A DNA stretch of 64,000 nucleotides from Burkholderia sp. MS389 (GTDB lineage Bacteria; Pseudomonadota; Gammaproteobacteria; Burkholderiales; Burkholderiaceae), in contig NZ_CP045995.1 of NCBI RefSeq assembly GCF_016899425.1, positions 1 to 64,000 of the forward strand. The letters run 5' to 3'. This document shows, one piece after another, positions 25,282 to 33,436 of this stretch. Positions within the stretch are counted from its first letter, which is position 1. Each line of letters starts with the position of its first letter. A program made the translations under genes and the position numbers. A model generated the notes under the pieces. The model had not been told where the DNA came from, made no database searches, and saw only the letters and a program-made list of their open reading frames with translations.

Positions 25282-26486
25282 ACGAATCCCGTACTCAGCC
25301 GCATTCGCTGCCCGACGTGCAGCCCGGGAAGCAGTCCGAGCCGCGGGCCGCCCAATCGGGCTTGCCCGCCGACGCATGCGGCGAGGGCGCCGCCGATCGC
25401 CGCCTGTCCGACGACGACGCGCGCCGCCTGCGCGGCACGCTGCGCGGGCTGCCGTGCGGGGTGATCGTGCTCGATCGCGCGGGCGCGGTCGTCCACGCGA
25501 ACGCGCGCGCGCTCGAGATGCTGGCGATGACGCTGCCCGCGGGCGTCGATTTCAGCGTGGCGCTGAGCGAGCGCTTCGAGATGACGGATGTGCCGCGGTT
25601 GCGCGATCTCGAAGCGGGCCGCGAGGTACGCGTGGACGATTCGACCTTCTGGATTCAGGCGGGCCCCGCCGGTGCGTGCGCCGGTGCGGGGGCGGGCGAA
25701 TCCGTCATCGCCGTGACGGACGTGACGCCGTTCGCTCGCTCGCTCGACGAGCGAGCGATGTCGCTGCGCTTTTTGCTGCACGATCTGCGCTCGCCGCTCA
25801 ATTCGATCAGCGCGCTCACGCAGCTCGATGCGAGCGACCCCGACGCGTTCGAGCGCTGCGGCGGCATGCAGCAGATCACCGCGCTCGCGCAGTACGTGCT
25901 CTCGCTCGGCGAGCAGTTCATCTTCTCGTCGGTGACCGAGCATTTGCAGGCGCGCGACTTCAAACGGTTCGATCTGCGCGCGACGCTGCGCCAGATCATC
26001 TCGCAGCTGGAGGTCACCGCCGTCTATTGCGGCGTCGCGCTACACTTGTGGCTGCCCGACAGCGCGCCGCTCTGGGTGAGCGGCATGCGCAACTTCGTGG
26101 CGCGCGCGGTCCAGAACGTCATCGACAATGCCGTTCGCGCGTCGCCGCGCGGCGAGGCGGTGACGGTGTCGATCCGGCAGGCCGACGGTTTCGCCGAGGT
26201 GGTCGTCGACGATCGCGCGGGCGGGCTGCCGGGTCTCGTCGCGGGAGATCGGCTGACCGACTTCGAGAAGCTCGGCAAGCGGACGGCAACGGGCTTCGGT
26301 CTCGGGCTCAAGCTCGCCGTGCAGATCGTCGGCATGCACGGCGGCGCGCTTTACGCCGAGCTCAACGGACAGGGCGGTACCGTGTTCGTGCTGCGTCTGC
26401 CGTGCCTGAATCCCGTCGCCGCGAAGCCGCACGCGACGTCGCTCGTCGATGCCGACCGCGCGTTGCGCGCGGCGCGCGGCGAGTGA
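25278..26486 (+). CDS. Sensor histidine kinase next to the HrpG-like regulator
   Basis: This 402-residue kinase has no transmembrane segment, so it is probably cytoplasmic. It has a PAS-like sensor region (about 50-150, GLPCGVIVLDRAGAVVHANA), a HisKA phosphoacceptor (LLHDLRSPLNSI), and an ATPase domain with the N box (RAVQNVIDNAVRA), a degenerate G1 box (VDDRAGGLPG) and the G2 box (GFGLGLKLA). The start is GTG with a strong AGGAGG. The response regulator follows 88 bp later, so the two form a likely pair controlling hrp expression, comparable with HpaS/HrpG in Xanthomonas. Confidence 0.78.
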   Translation: MNESRTQPHSLPDVQPGKQSEPRAAQSGLPADACGEGAADRRLSDDDARRLRGTLRGLPCGVIVLDRAGAVVHANARALEMLAMTLPAGVDFSVALSERFEMTDVPRLRDLEAGREVRVDDSTFWIQAGPAGACAGAGAGESVIAVTDVTPFARSLDERAMSLRFLLHDLRSPLNSISALTQLDASDPDAFERCGGMQQITALAQYVLSLGEQFIFSSVTEHLQARDFKRFDLRATLRQIISQLEVTAVYCGVALHLWLPDSAPLWVSGMRNFVARAVQNVIDNAVRASPRGEAVTVSIRQADGFAEVVVDDRAGGLPGLVAGDRLTDFEKLGKRTATGFGLGLKLAVQIVGMHGGALYAELNGQGGTVFVLRLPCLNPVAAKPHATSLVDADRALRAARGE

Positions 26487-26574
26487 GGCGCCAGCGCGCG
26501 GCCCGTATTCGTTTGACACGCGTTGCGCGGACCGGCCGCCGGCTCCCGCGCGGCCGTCAGAACCAAGGGGTCTC

Positions 26575-27360
26575 ATGAAATCGCTTGCAGGCAAACCCGT
26601 ACGCATTCTGTTCGTCGAGGACGACGTCGCGCACCACGCGCTCATTCATTCCTGGCTCAAGAGCGAGGGCTACCACATCGACGCTTTTCACAGCGGGCTC
26701 GACGCGCAGCAATTTCTGTCGGAGCAGTGGGCCGATCTCGCGATTCTCGACTGGGATCTGCCGGGCGTTTCCGGCGACAAGCTGCTGCAGAAGATCCGCA
26801 GCCGCTCGCAATCGATCATGCCCGTGATTTTTCAGACCGTGCACTCGGCGGAGTCCGACATCGTGCGCATACTCGATGCGGGTGCCGACGACTATCTCGT
26901 GAAGCCCTACGACAGGCAGGTGCTGCTCGCGCGCATGCGCGCGCTGCTGCGGCGCTTCGCGCCGATGAACGTGCAGGGCCGCAAGATGTTCGTCGACGAC
27001 GAATGCGCGCTCGATCAGCAGGCGCGCTCGCTCGTGGTGGCGGGCGTGGCGCACAAGCTCGGCACCAAGGAGTTCGACATTCTCTGGCATCTCGCCCGGC
27101 ACACGGGCGCCGTCGTGCTGAGGCAGGATCTGATGAGCGTGGTCTGGGGCTGGGATGCGGCCGTGCAAAGCCGCTCCGTCGACATGTACGTGAGCCGCCT
27201 GCGTGCGAGCCTGAAGGCGGCCGGCGTCGGCTGGACCGTGCAATCGGTCTATGCGACCGGTTACCGCCTGACCCTCAAGCCGGATATGGATCCGTCGGGC
27301 GCCGATGCGTCGGGCGCCGGTGCGTCGGGCGCCGGTGCGTCGCCGGAAGGCGCCGCATGA
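26575..27360 (+). CDS. hrpG: HrpG-like OmpR-family response regulator
   Basis: This 261-residue protein has a receiver domain (acidic pocket VEDD at 14-17, phosphoacceptor Asp59 in AILDWD, Lys in YLVKPYD) and an OmpR-type winged helix (LGTKEFDILWHLARH, then RSVDMYVSRLRASLK, then VYATGYRL). In Ralstonia and Xanthomonas HrpG is the OmpR-type regulator above HrpB/HrpX. Its position beside hrcC and a kinase supports this role. The C-terminus carries a non-conserved Ser-Gly-Ala tail from a 15-bp tandem repeat. The stop overlaps the next gene (ATGA). Start chosen from AAGGGG ahead of the ATG. Confidence 0.72.
   Translation: MKSLAGKPVRILFVEDDVAHHALIHSWLKSEGYHIDAFHSGLDAQQFLSEQWADLAILDWDLPGVSGDKLLQKIRSRSQSIMPVIFQTVHSAESDIVRILDAGADDYLVKPYDRQVLLARMRALLRRFAPMNVQGRKMFVDDECALDQQARSLVVAGVAHKLGTKEFDILWHLARHTGAVVLRQDLMSVVWGWDAAVQSRSVDMYVSRLRASLKAAGVGWTVQSVYATGYRLTLKPDMDPSGADASGAGASGAGASPEGAA
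27295..27339 (+). repeat. Three 15-bp tandem repeats in the hrpG-like C-terminus
   Basis: TCGGGCGCCGRTGCG occurs three times in a row and encodes a Ser-Gly-Ala tail after the winged-helix domain. Copy changes preserve the frame. Confidence 0.85.
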
Positions 27361-28784
27361 GCGCGGCACGCACGCGAGCGCTCGCGCGCGGCGCCGTCGC
27401 TGCCTTCGTCTGCGCGGCCACCGTGCATGCGCAGGCGGCGAGCATGGCGTGGGCCGGCGGCCCCGGCGCCCGCTTCGTCTACGTGACGAATGGCGCGGGC
27501 CTCGCGGAGGTCCTGAATGCCTTCGCGGCGGGGCAGCACGTTGCGCTGCGCATCGACGGTCAGGTGGAGGGCGTCGTGAGCGGCCGTTTCGCCATGCCGC
27601 CGCAGCGCTTTCTCGACGTCATGAGCCGTTCGTACGGATTCGTCTGGTACTACGACGGTGCGGTCCTGCATGTGTCGCCCGCGAACGAGCAGGCGCATAT
27701 CGCCATCCGGCCTCACTTCCTTTCGGCGAATGCGCTGCGTACGTCGCTCGAGCAGGCAGGTCTTGCCGATACGCACTTCCCGTTGGCGGTGGATGCCGCC
27801 GCGCAAACGGTGAACGTGCGCGGGCCGGCGACCTACGTGGAGCGTATTCGTGCCGCGGCCGAGCGCTTCGAGCGCGACGCGCGGGAGCGCGTGCGCTTGT
27901 CCGTGCGGGTGTTTCGCCTGAGTGCCGCGAATGCCGCCGACGAAACGCGCGTGGTCGATGGCCGCACGCTCGTCGTGCCCGGTGTGGCCACGCTCTTGCG
28001 GCGCCGTTTCGAGCGCCCGGCCGTGGCGAACGGGACCGCCATTGCCGATGCACCGCGGATCGTCGAGTTCGATGCGGCGTTGCCGGCGATCGAAGCGGAT
28101 GCGACGACGAATTCCATCCTGATACGCGATCGGGCCGAGCGTATCGACGCCGACGGCGCGCTCGTCGCCAGCCTGGACGTGCGTGCGCAGCTCGTATCGG
28201 TCCAGACGTGGGTGGTGGATGTCGATGGCGACGCGCTCGACGCGTTGCGGCCCGCGTTGCCGCCGGCCATGGCCGACGGGGCAGCCGCCGAGCAGGCGAC
28301 GGCGGACGCGCGCGCGCACCGCGATGCCGGTATCGCGCCCGACGGCGGCCGCGCGCTGCTCGCGCAGCTCAAGGCATTGGCCAGCCGCGGCCGCGCCGAA
28401 ATCGAGGTGTCGCAAACGGCGCTCACGCACGACCGCTCGCCGGCCGTCATCGACCGCCACGAGGCACGTCTCGCACGCCGCGATGAGGATGACCTGCCCG
28501 ATGACGGCGCCCGCGATCTCTGGCTCTCGATTGCACCGACGGTCGAAGGCGCCGCGTCGATGCCGCGTATCGGCTTGCGCGTGGAACTGGGGCGTCGCCG
28601 CGATGCGCGCCGCTATCGGGCCGTCGACGAAAGCCTGGCGCCGGGCGAGTGCCTCGTCATCGAGGGGCCGGCGCGGCACAGGGGCGATGTCGAGCGTCGC
28701 GCGGACGATACCGGTTCCGGCAGTGCGGGAGAGGGCGGCACGCGTCGCCGCCTCGTCTTGCTGATACCGCGCGTGGCGGCATAG
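27357..28784 (+). CDS. Divergent HrcC-like (secretin-family) protein
   Basis: This 475-residue protein has a signal peptide (about 1-27) and is collinear with HrcC of the same locus. The N0 segment (PPQRFLDVMSRSYGFVWYYDG) is nearly the same as in HrcC, NSILIRDRAERID parallels NSVVIRDTADRMD, and RLVLLIPRVAA parallels RLFLLSPRVISP. The secretin core between them is shortened and lacks the GVPGLSKIPLIGALF segment needed for the channel. It is therefore probably not a pore by itself. It may cap, chaperone or modulate the HrcC ring, or pass an envelope signal to the adjoining kinase and HrpG-like regulator, to whose gene it is coupled by an ATGA overlap. It could also be a decaying duplicate. Confidence 0.7.
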   Translation: MSAARTRALARGAVAAFVCAATVHAQAASMAWAGGPGARFVYVTNGAGLAEVLNAFAAGQHVALRIDGQVEGVVSGRFAMPPQRFLDVMSRSYGFVWYYDGAVLHVSPANEQAHIAIRPHFLSANALRTSLEQAGLADTHFPLAVDAAAQTVNVRGPATYVERIRAAAERFERDARERVRLSVRVFRLSAANAADETRVVDGRTLVVPGVATLLRRRFERPAVANGTAIADAPRIVEFDAALPAIEADATTNSILIRDRAERIDADGALVASLDVRAQLVSVQTWVVDVDGDALDALRPALPPAMADGAAAEQATADARAHRDAGIAPDGGRALLAQLKALASRGRAEIEVSQTALTHDRSPAVIDRHEARLARRDEDDLPDDGARDLWLSIAPTVEGAASMPRIGLRVELGRRRDARRYRAVDESLAPGECLVIEGPARHRGDVERRADDTGSGSAGEGGTRRRLVLLIPRVAA

Positions 28785-28790
28785 CGCCGA

Positions 28791-28806
28791 GCGGGCGAGC
28801 GCCCGC
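28791..28806 (+). terminator. Small GC hairpin after the HrcC-like gene
   Basis: GCGGGC and GCCCGC pair around a GAGC loop 6 bp after the stop codon. There is no T run; it is a weak candidate in the convergent gap before hpaB. Confidence 0.3.
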
Positions 28807-28917
28807 GATGGCGTGAGCGTGAAGCGACGTGCCGTGTACGAACGGTTGCGATGGCCGGCCAGGCGTCGATGCCCGCGGATGCGCCCCTTGCCTGCGGTGC
28901 GCCCGCGCTCGCCGGGC

Positions 28918-29373
28918 TTACGCCCGCAGCCACATGAAATTGCCCGACGCAATGCCCTCGAACATTTCGTCGGGCGATTCGAGGATGTTGTTTTGCCAGT
29001 AGCGGCCGTGTTCGGCGTAGTGCGAGAAGAGATCGGCGAGATAATCGCCGGTGATCGTCGGGCCCATCGGCAGATGGACGAGCAGCACGACGTTGCCCGT
29101 ATCGGATTCGAGGCACAGTTGCGCCTGGTCCTGCGCGTAGACGAGCAGGTTGGCCTCGAGCATGAGCCGGAAAACGACGAGCGACCGGCCGGGCGTGACG
29201 GCGCCGTAATGAAAGCTGACATAGACCGAATCGGGGTCGGCCTCGTGGTGGTCGAGATGGACGTCGAACCCTTCGATCTCGAGCGTTTGCGTGTCGACGA
29301 CATACTCGGCGTCGGGCAGCCCGACCACCGCGCAAACCTCGTGAATCAACTCGACGAAACGTTCCCTGCTCAT
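28918..29373 (-). CDS. hpaB: T3SS export chaperone/control protein HpaB
   Basis: This 151-residue acidic protein has the CesT-type chaperone fold pattern (FVELIHEVCAVVGLPD, then beta strands and the helix LMLEANLLVYAQDQAQLCLE) and the C-terminus typical of HpaB. HpaB binds effectors and guides them to the ATPase, and prevents early release. The ATG with GGAG upstream is preferred over a TTG at 29382. It follows hrpY in the same direction, beyond a strong terminator, so its transcription depends on read-through or a local promoter that I do not see. Confidence 0.82.
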   Translation of the reverse strand: MSRERFVELIHEVCAVVGLPDAEYVVDTQTLEIEGFDVHLDHHEADPDSVYVSFHYGAVTPGRSLVVFRLMLEANLLVYAQDQAQLCLESDTGNVVLLVHLPMGPTITGDYLADLFSHYAEHGRYWQNNILESPDEMFEGIASGNFMWLRA

Positions 29374-29412
29374 GGGCGGCAATCTCCGGCGAAAATAGGG
29401 CGGGCCGGTTGC

Positions 29413-29464
29413 AAAAAAGCGGGGGCACGGAGCCGGAAAGCCGGGCTTTCCGCTTTCGTGCCCC
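29413..29464 (-). terminator. Rho-independent terminator after hrpY
   Basis: A long hairpin (outer arms 29422-29429 and 29457-29464, inner 9-bp arms 29434-29442 and 29444-29452) is followed, reading leftward, by six T residues (A run 29413-29418). It would end most hrpY transcripts before hpaB. Confidence 0.85.
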
Positions 29465-29496
29465 TCGCGCCAACGGACCGCGGCAACGCGAGTCGC

Positions 29497-29706
29497 TTAC
29501 TGGCCCTTCGCGGCGTCGGCGATGTTCTTCGCGCCGTTGTTGCCGACGGAGGCGAGCGCCGACGTTTCCTGCTGCTGCATGTTGATCTGCATGGCGGCCA
29601 TCGTCATGGCGTTGTTCTGGTTGGCCATGGCCTGCATCTGGCCGACCATGTCGGCGTTTTGCGAACCGGCTTGCGAGACGCCCGAGCTTCCGATCGATGA
29701 AGACAT
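29497..29706 (-). CDS. hrpY: Hrp pilin HrpY/HrpE (SctF-type)
   Basis: This 69-residue protein fits the Hrp pilin: short, no Cys, no signal peptide, rich in Met, Gln, Asn, Ala and Ser, with an amphipathic helical C-terminal half (MTMAAMQINMQQQE) and the tail SALASVGN..DAAKGQ. The Hrp pilus is the extracellular conduit of plant-pathogen T3SS. Ralstonia HrpY is slightly longer. The same tail occurs in the 177-residue protein at 7700. It lies 173 bp after hrpD6 with no hrpII box of its own and has a strong terminator downstream, a pattern that suits mRNA processing and high expression. Confidence 0.78.
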   Translation of the reverse strand: MSSSIGSSGVSQAGSQNADMVGQMQAMANQNNAMTMAAMQINMQQQETSALASVGNNGAKNIADAAKGQ

Positions 29707-29798
29707 GATGTATTCCCCTTATCAAGAAAGTGATGAAAAAAGCACTGCTGTGGGTTGACGCCTGATGCTTCGGTAAAAGGCCCGTGGCCGTGGTGGCC

Positions 29799-29814
29799 GC
29801 CGGTCCGGACCGGC
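29799..29814. promoter_or_regulatory. 16-bp perfect palindrome upstream of hrpY
   Basis: GCCGGTCCGGACCGGC is a perfect palindrome 93 bp upstream of hrpY. It could be an operator or a small transcript hairpin; no family of regulator is suggested by it. Confidence 0.35.
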
Positions 29815-29879
29815 TGACGCGCAGCCGGATGCTGCAACTGCAAACTGTCTAACCTTCTTCCGTATCGCCGCGGATGCCG

Positions 29880-30140
29880 TCAAAGCGCCGCGCCACGCGC
29901 GCTGTGGCGCTCCTGCAGCGTGAGCACGATGCGGCGCGCCGCGATCATCCCGCGATAGAGCTTTTGCAGATCGAGCCGCTCGCGCTCGTCGGCCGCGGAC
30001 TGCGTGGCCGTACTGATCCGGCGCGCGGTTTCGTCGAAGGCCGCCGCGATGCGCGCGACCCGCTGCGCGCCGTCGGGCGCCGAGAGCGTGGCATCGAGCG
30101 CGTTCAGATCCTGCGCGATGGGAAGCAATGCGTCGTACAT
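29880..30140 (-). CDS. HrpD6-like small T3SS protein
   Basis: This 86-residue helical protein lies between hrcD and the pilin gene, exactly where hrpD6 lies in Xanthomonas (hrcD-hrpD6-hrpE-hpaB). It is rich in Ala, Arg and Gln and has no signal peptide or membrane segment. HrpD6 affects hrp gene expression and protein export. The ATG at 30140 has AAAGGAACC upstream; an earlier in-frame codon at 30167 overlaps the hrcD stop. Assignment rests mainly on position and size. Confidence 0.6.
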   Translation of the reverse strand: MYDALLPIAQDLNALDATLSAPDGAQRVARIAAAFDETARRISTATQSAADERERLDLQKLYRGMIAARRIVLTLQERHSARGAAL

Positions 30141-30163
30141 GTCGGTTCCTTTGGTGGTCGAGG

Positions 30164-31201
30164 TCAATTGTTTGCTTCGTCCCTGCTGCTCGCGAACAGA
30201 TGCTTCGTGCCGTCGGGCGTCTCGATGTAGCGCAGCCCGCCCGTGGCGATCACCGACGTGTACTCGACATCGGGCGTGAGCGCCTGCGCCTCCTTGACGT
30301 CGACGTCGACGCGCTTGACGTTGTCGCCGAGGTCGGCCCTGATACCTGCTATCAGCGTGCGGAAGGTCGTCATCGACTGCACGCTGCCGCTCACGCGGAA
30401 GATGCCGTGGCCTTGGTAACTCACTGCTGCGCCCGTGCCGGCGAGCGACTGCTGGATGTTGTCCACATCTTGCTGCGCGACGTCGTATTCGCGCCGCACC
30501 TTGCCGCGCGCGAGACTGTCCATGATCCGCTGCGCCTTCGCGCTTTCGTCGCTGCTCGTCACGATGCCGCGCACCGCCACACTGTCCTTGCGTGCCATTG
30601 CCTGCAGATCGCCGAGGCCTTCGCGGTGCAGGGCCTCCTGCAACTGCCGTGCGATCGCGTCGGCGTCGAACTTCACGCTCGCCGCTTCGCTCGATTGCGT
30701 GCCCGCGAACATCACGCCGGCCACGGCGATGCCGCCGATCGCAGCGGTGCAGGCGAGCGCCAGCACGGCCGTGCGCCAGCGCACCTGGGGCGACGCGGTC
30801 GGCGCGCGGCCGGCGCCGGGTTCGTCCGCATGGGCCGGGTTCCGGTCCGGCGCGCCGCTATCCGCGTCAGCCGCCGTCGCGGTGTCGGCAGGCGGCTCGG
30901 CTGTCTTCCAGAGGCCCGCCAGCAAATCGAGATCGCGCGGCCAGGCTTCGCCATCGGGGCCCACGCAAAACACGACATCGCCGAACGGCACGGCCACGAA
31001 GTCCGCCACGAGCACCTCGTCGCCGTTCGCCGAGCGGATCCGCGCCACACCGTCCTCGCCCACGCAAAGCTCGATGTCCTCGACCGTCCAGTCGCTGATG
31101 CAGACATCCGCGTGCTCGGCGGCGCCGATCCGGTAGGTGCCGCTCGTGAGCCGGACCTGGGCTCCGGCGTGGGTGCCGGTCAGTACTCGAAGCGCTTTCA
31201 T
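30164..31201 (-). CDS. hrcD: T3SS inner-membrane ring protein HrcD (SctD)
   Basis: This 345-residue protein has a cytoplasmic FHA-like domain (residues 1-90, opening LRVLTGTHAGAQVRLTSGTYRIG), a Pro/Ala-rich linker, one transmembrane helix (about 144-166), and periplasmic ring-building domains. This is the SctD order (HrcD, HrpW of Ralstonia). It works with HrcJ to form the inner-membrane double ring. The start at 31201 fits the family; a codon at 31234 would add 11 residues. Confidence 0.82.
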   Translation of the reverse strand: MKALRVLTGTHAGAQVRLTSGTYRIGAAEHADVCISDWTVEDIELCVGEDGVARIRSANGDEVLVADFVAVPFGDVVFCVGPDGEAWPRDLDLLAGLWKTAEPPADTATAADADSGAPDRNPAHADEPGAGRAPTASPQVRWRTAVLALACTAAIGGIAVAGVMFAGTQSSEAASVKFDADAIARQLQEALHREGLGDLQAMARKDSVAVRGIVTSSDESAKAQRIMDSLARGKVRREYDVAQQDVDNIQQSLAGTGAAVSYQGHGIFRVSGSVQSMTTFRTLIAGIRADLGDNVKRVDVDVKEAQALTPDVEYTSVIATGGLRYIETPDGTKHLFASSRDEANN

Positions 31202-31315
31202 GATCGTGGTATCCGTGTATCCGACGTGGGTCATGCGGTTGCTCTTGCGGGTCGCCGCTCCGGCGTGTCGCTGCTTCGCGCATCGGGCCGCCGGGCCTTG
31301 ACCGTCAAAATCAGT

Positions 31316-32509
31316 TTAGGGTTTTGCCGTTGGCGCGGCCGGCGCCATGCGAACTTCGAACGTCTTATCCGAAGCGCCGGCCGTTGCCTTGGCCGCCCCT
31401 TGCCGCGCGGCGCCGGTTTGACCGCCGATCGCGCCGCCCGTCGCGCCGCCCGTGACGGCGGCACCGGCTGGCGCCTTGCCGGCCGGCAGCGCGGCTTGCG
31501 TGTCGAGAATGCATTGCTTCACTGCCGCGATCGATTGATCGTCGTACGAGTATTCGATGCCCGCGCGCTGGCGCGCGAGCGTGTTGTCGAGCGATACGCC
31601 GAGCAGCCCGGCCACTGCGGCGGCCTTGCCCGGGGTCGCGGCGCTTTGCATCAGCGCCGCATGGCGGTGCGCGTGAAGCCGGGCAGCATTGCGCCGGAGC
31701 GCCATCGGCGAGCGCATGGCGAGCAGCATCGGCACCGCCAGCAAGGGCCCCAGTTCGACCTGCGCGGCAAGCCGCAGCACCTCCTTCGCGCAGGCCGCCG
31801 CGAGTTCGGCCGGCAAGTCCGGTGCACCGAGCTTTTGCGTCGCGAGCAGTTGCATCGTCGCCGCGAGCGGCTGGCTGCGCGCGGCGGCCTTGGCCCGGCC
31901 CGCCTTGCCGATCGCGAACTTGCGCGGTGTGTCGCGGCCTTCGCCGGACTGACGGCCGTCGCGCCGAGGCTGTCCGTCGCGCGGCGAACGCTGCTGCGGC
32001 TGCCCCTGTTCTTCGCCCTGTTGGTTCGAGCCGCGATCGTGCCCATGGCCGTTGCGATGCTGTTGCCCCTCGCCGTGTTGCTGATCGCGCTCGCGCTTTT
32101 GCTGCTGACCCTGCTCGTGCTTGCGTTCGCGCTCGTGCGGGTGTTCGTGCTCGTGCCTGGGCTCGAGCGCGTGCGGGTCGTCCGGCCGTTCGTGAGCCGA
32201 TGCCTCTTTGCCCTGCGCCTTCGCCGAGCCCCCTGGCCGCGGCCGTTGGCCGAGCTGGCGCATCAGCTTTTGCGCGGAAGGGGGCGGCGGCTTGTGCATG
32301 CCTTCGGCAAAACGCTTGCCGCGGTAGAAAGCAGCGGCGAGCATCTTGTTGTGCTGCAGGCGCGCGCGCTGCATCTTCGTGTGCTGCACCTTCACGCCCG
32401 TGAAGCCGCGCGCCTGGGTCATCTGCCCCGTGTGCTCGGCGCCGGCCTGCGCCTGCTGCGCGAGATCGGCGGCGTGGTGGCCGTGGTTGTTGCGGATCGG
32501 CGCATTCAC
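31316..32509 (-). CDS. hpaA: HpaA-like T3SS export control protein
   Basis: This 397-residue protein lies directly after hrcS and before hrcD, the position of hpaA in Xanthomonas. Residues about 105-205 are extremely rich in His, Gln, Arg and Glu and look disordered. The C-terminal part has a helical domain (about 215-330) with many Leu and Ala. HpaA is a secreted regulator that releases HpaB and switches substrate classes. The low-complexity region is much more His/Gln rich than expected. Assignment is by position and general architecture. Confidence 0.62.
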   Translation of the reverse strand: MNAPIRNNHGHHAADLAQQAQAGAEHTGQMTQARGFTGVKVQHTKMQRARLQHNKMLAAAFYRGKRFAEGMHKPPPPSAQKLMRQLGQRPRPGGSAKAQGKEASAHERPDDPHALEPRHEHEHPHERERKHEQGQQQKRERDQQHGEGQQHRNGHGHDRGSNQQGEEQGQPQQRSPRDGQPRRDGRQSGEGRDTPRKFAIGKAGRAKAAARSQPLAATMQLLATQKLGAPDLPAELAAACAKEVLRLAAQVELGPLLAVPMLLAMRSPMALRRNAARLHAHRHAALMQSAATPGKAAAVAGLLGVSLDNTLARQRAGIEYSYDDQSIAAVKQCILDTQAALPAGKAPAGAAVTGGATGGAIGGQTGAARQGAAKATAGASDKTFEVRMAPAAPTAKP

Positions 32510-32769
32510 GACGGCACCGCGAGCGTGACGATCTGATTGGCGAAGCGCAGGATCGCGGCGGCGCCCCAGGCGCCGATCATCAGCACGGTGGCCACGACGG
32601 CCACCAGCTTCACCGCGTACGAGATGCTTTGGTCCTGCATCGACGTGATGGCCTGCACGAACGAAATCGCGAGGCCGGAGAGCGCGGCGACGACCACCAC
32701 CGGCATCGAGACGGACAGGCAGAGCAGCAGGCCCTGCGAAGTGATGCGAACGAGCGTATCGGTTTCCAT
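32506..32769 (-). CDS. hrcS: T3SS export apparatus protein HrcS (SctS)
   Basis: This 87-residue protein has two transmembrane hairpins and the family signature around SGLAISFVQAITSMQDQSISYAVKL. SctS joins SctR and SctT to form the export gate entrance. It overlaps hpaA by 4 bp and follows hrcR by 10 bp. Confidence 0.92.
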   Translation of the reverse strand: METDTLVRITSQGLLLCLSVSMPVVVVAALSGLAISFVQAITSMQDQSISYAVKLVAVVATVLMIGAWGAAAILRFANQIVTLAVPS

Positions 32770-32779
32770 GGTGTGCGCC

Positions 32780-33436
32780 TCAGCGATAGGTCATGACAAG
32801 ACCGTGAATCAATGTGGACCAGCCGCTCATGACGACGAACAAGAGCAGCTTGAACGGAATCGCGACGTTCGTCGGCTGGACCTGGTTCAGGCCCATCGCC
32901 ATCAGCACGTTGGCGATGACGAGATCGACGACGATGAACGCGATGTACAGCAGAAAGCCGATCTTGAAGGCGTCGGCCATCTCGGTCAGCGTGAAGGCCG
33001 GGGCGAGGACGATGAGGTCGTCCTCGCGGATCTTCGCCGCCATGTCCTTCGGCCAGACCACGGTTGCCGAGCGCACGAAGAACCGCTTTTCGCGTTCGTG
33101 CGCGTGCTTCTTCAGAAAGGCGCGAAACGGCTCCTTTGCCGCATCGAAGGCATCGAGCACGACGAGCGACGTGTCGCTGCCGGGGGTGCGGTGCATCGTC
33201 TGCATGGTTTGCATGGCCTGCATGCCGATCGGCGCCATCACGTAAGCGGAGACGAGGACCGCGATGCCGTTGAGCACCATGTTCGGCGGCACCTGCTGCA
33301 CGCCGAGCGCGTTGCGCAACAGCCCGAGCACGACCACGATCTTCGCGTACGAGGTCGCGACCATCGCGACGAACGGGATCAGGCTGATCGCGACGACGGT
33401 GATCAGCAGCCCGGTGAGATCGCTAAACTGAACCAT
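32780..33436 (-). CDS. hrcR: T3SS export apparatus protein HrcR (SctR)
   Basis: This 218-residue protein has four transmembrane segments and the conserved stretch around ATSYAKIVVVLGLLRNALGVQQVPPNMVLNG and the C-terminal GLNQVQPTNVAIPFKLLLFV region. SctR forms the core of the export gate. It overlaps hrcQ by 14 bp. Confidence 0.93.
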   Translation of the reverse strand: MVQFSDLTGLLITVVAISLIPFVAMVATSYAKIVVVLGLLRNALGVQQVPPNMVLNGIAVLVSAYVMAPIGMQAMQTMQTMHRTPGSDTSLVVLDAFDAAKEPFRAFLKKHAHEREKRFFVRSATVVWPKDMAAKIREDDLIVLAPAFTLTEMADAFKIGFLLYIAFIVVDLVIANVLMAMGLNQVQPTNVAIPFKLLLFVVMSGWSTLIHGLVMTYR

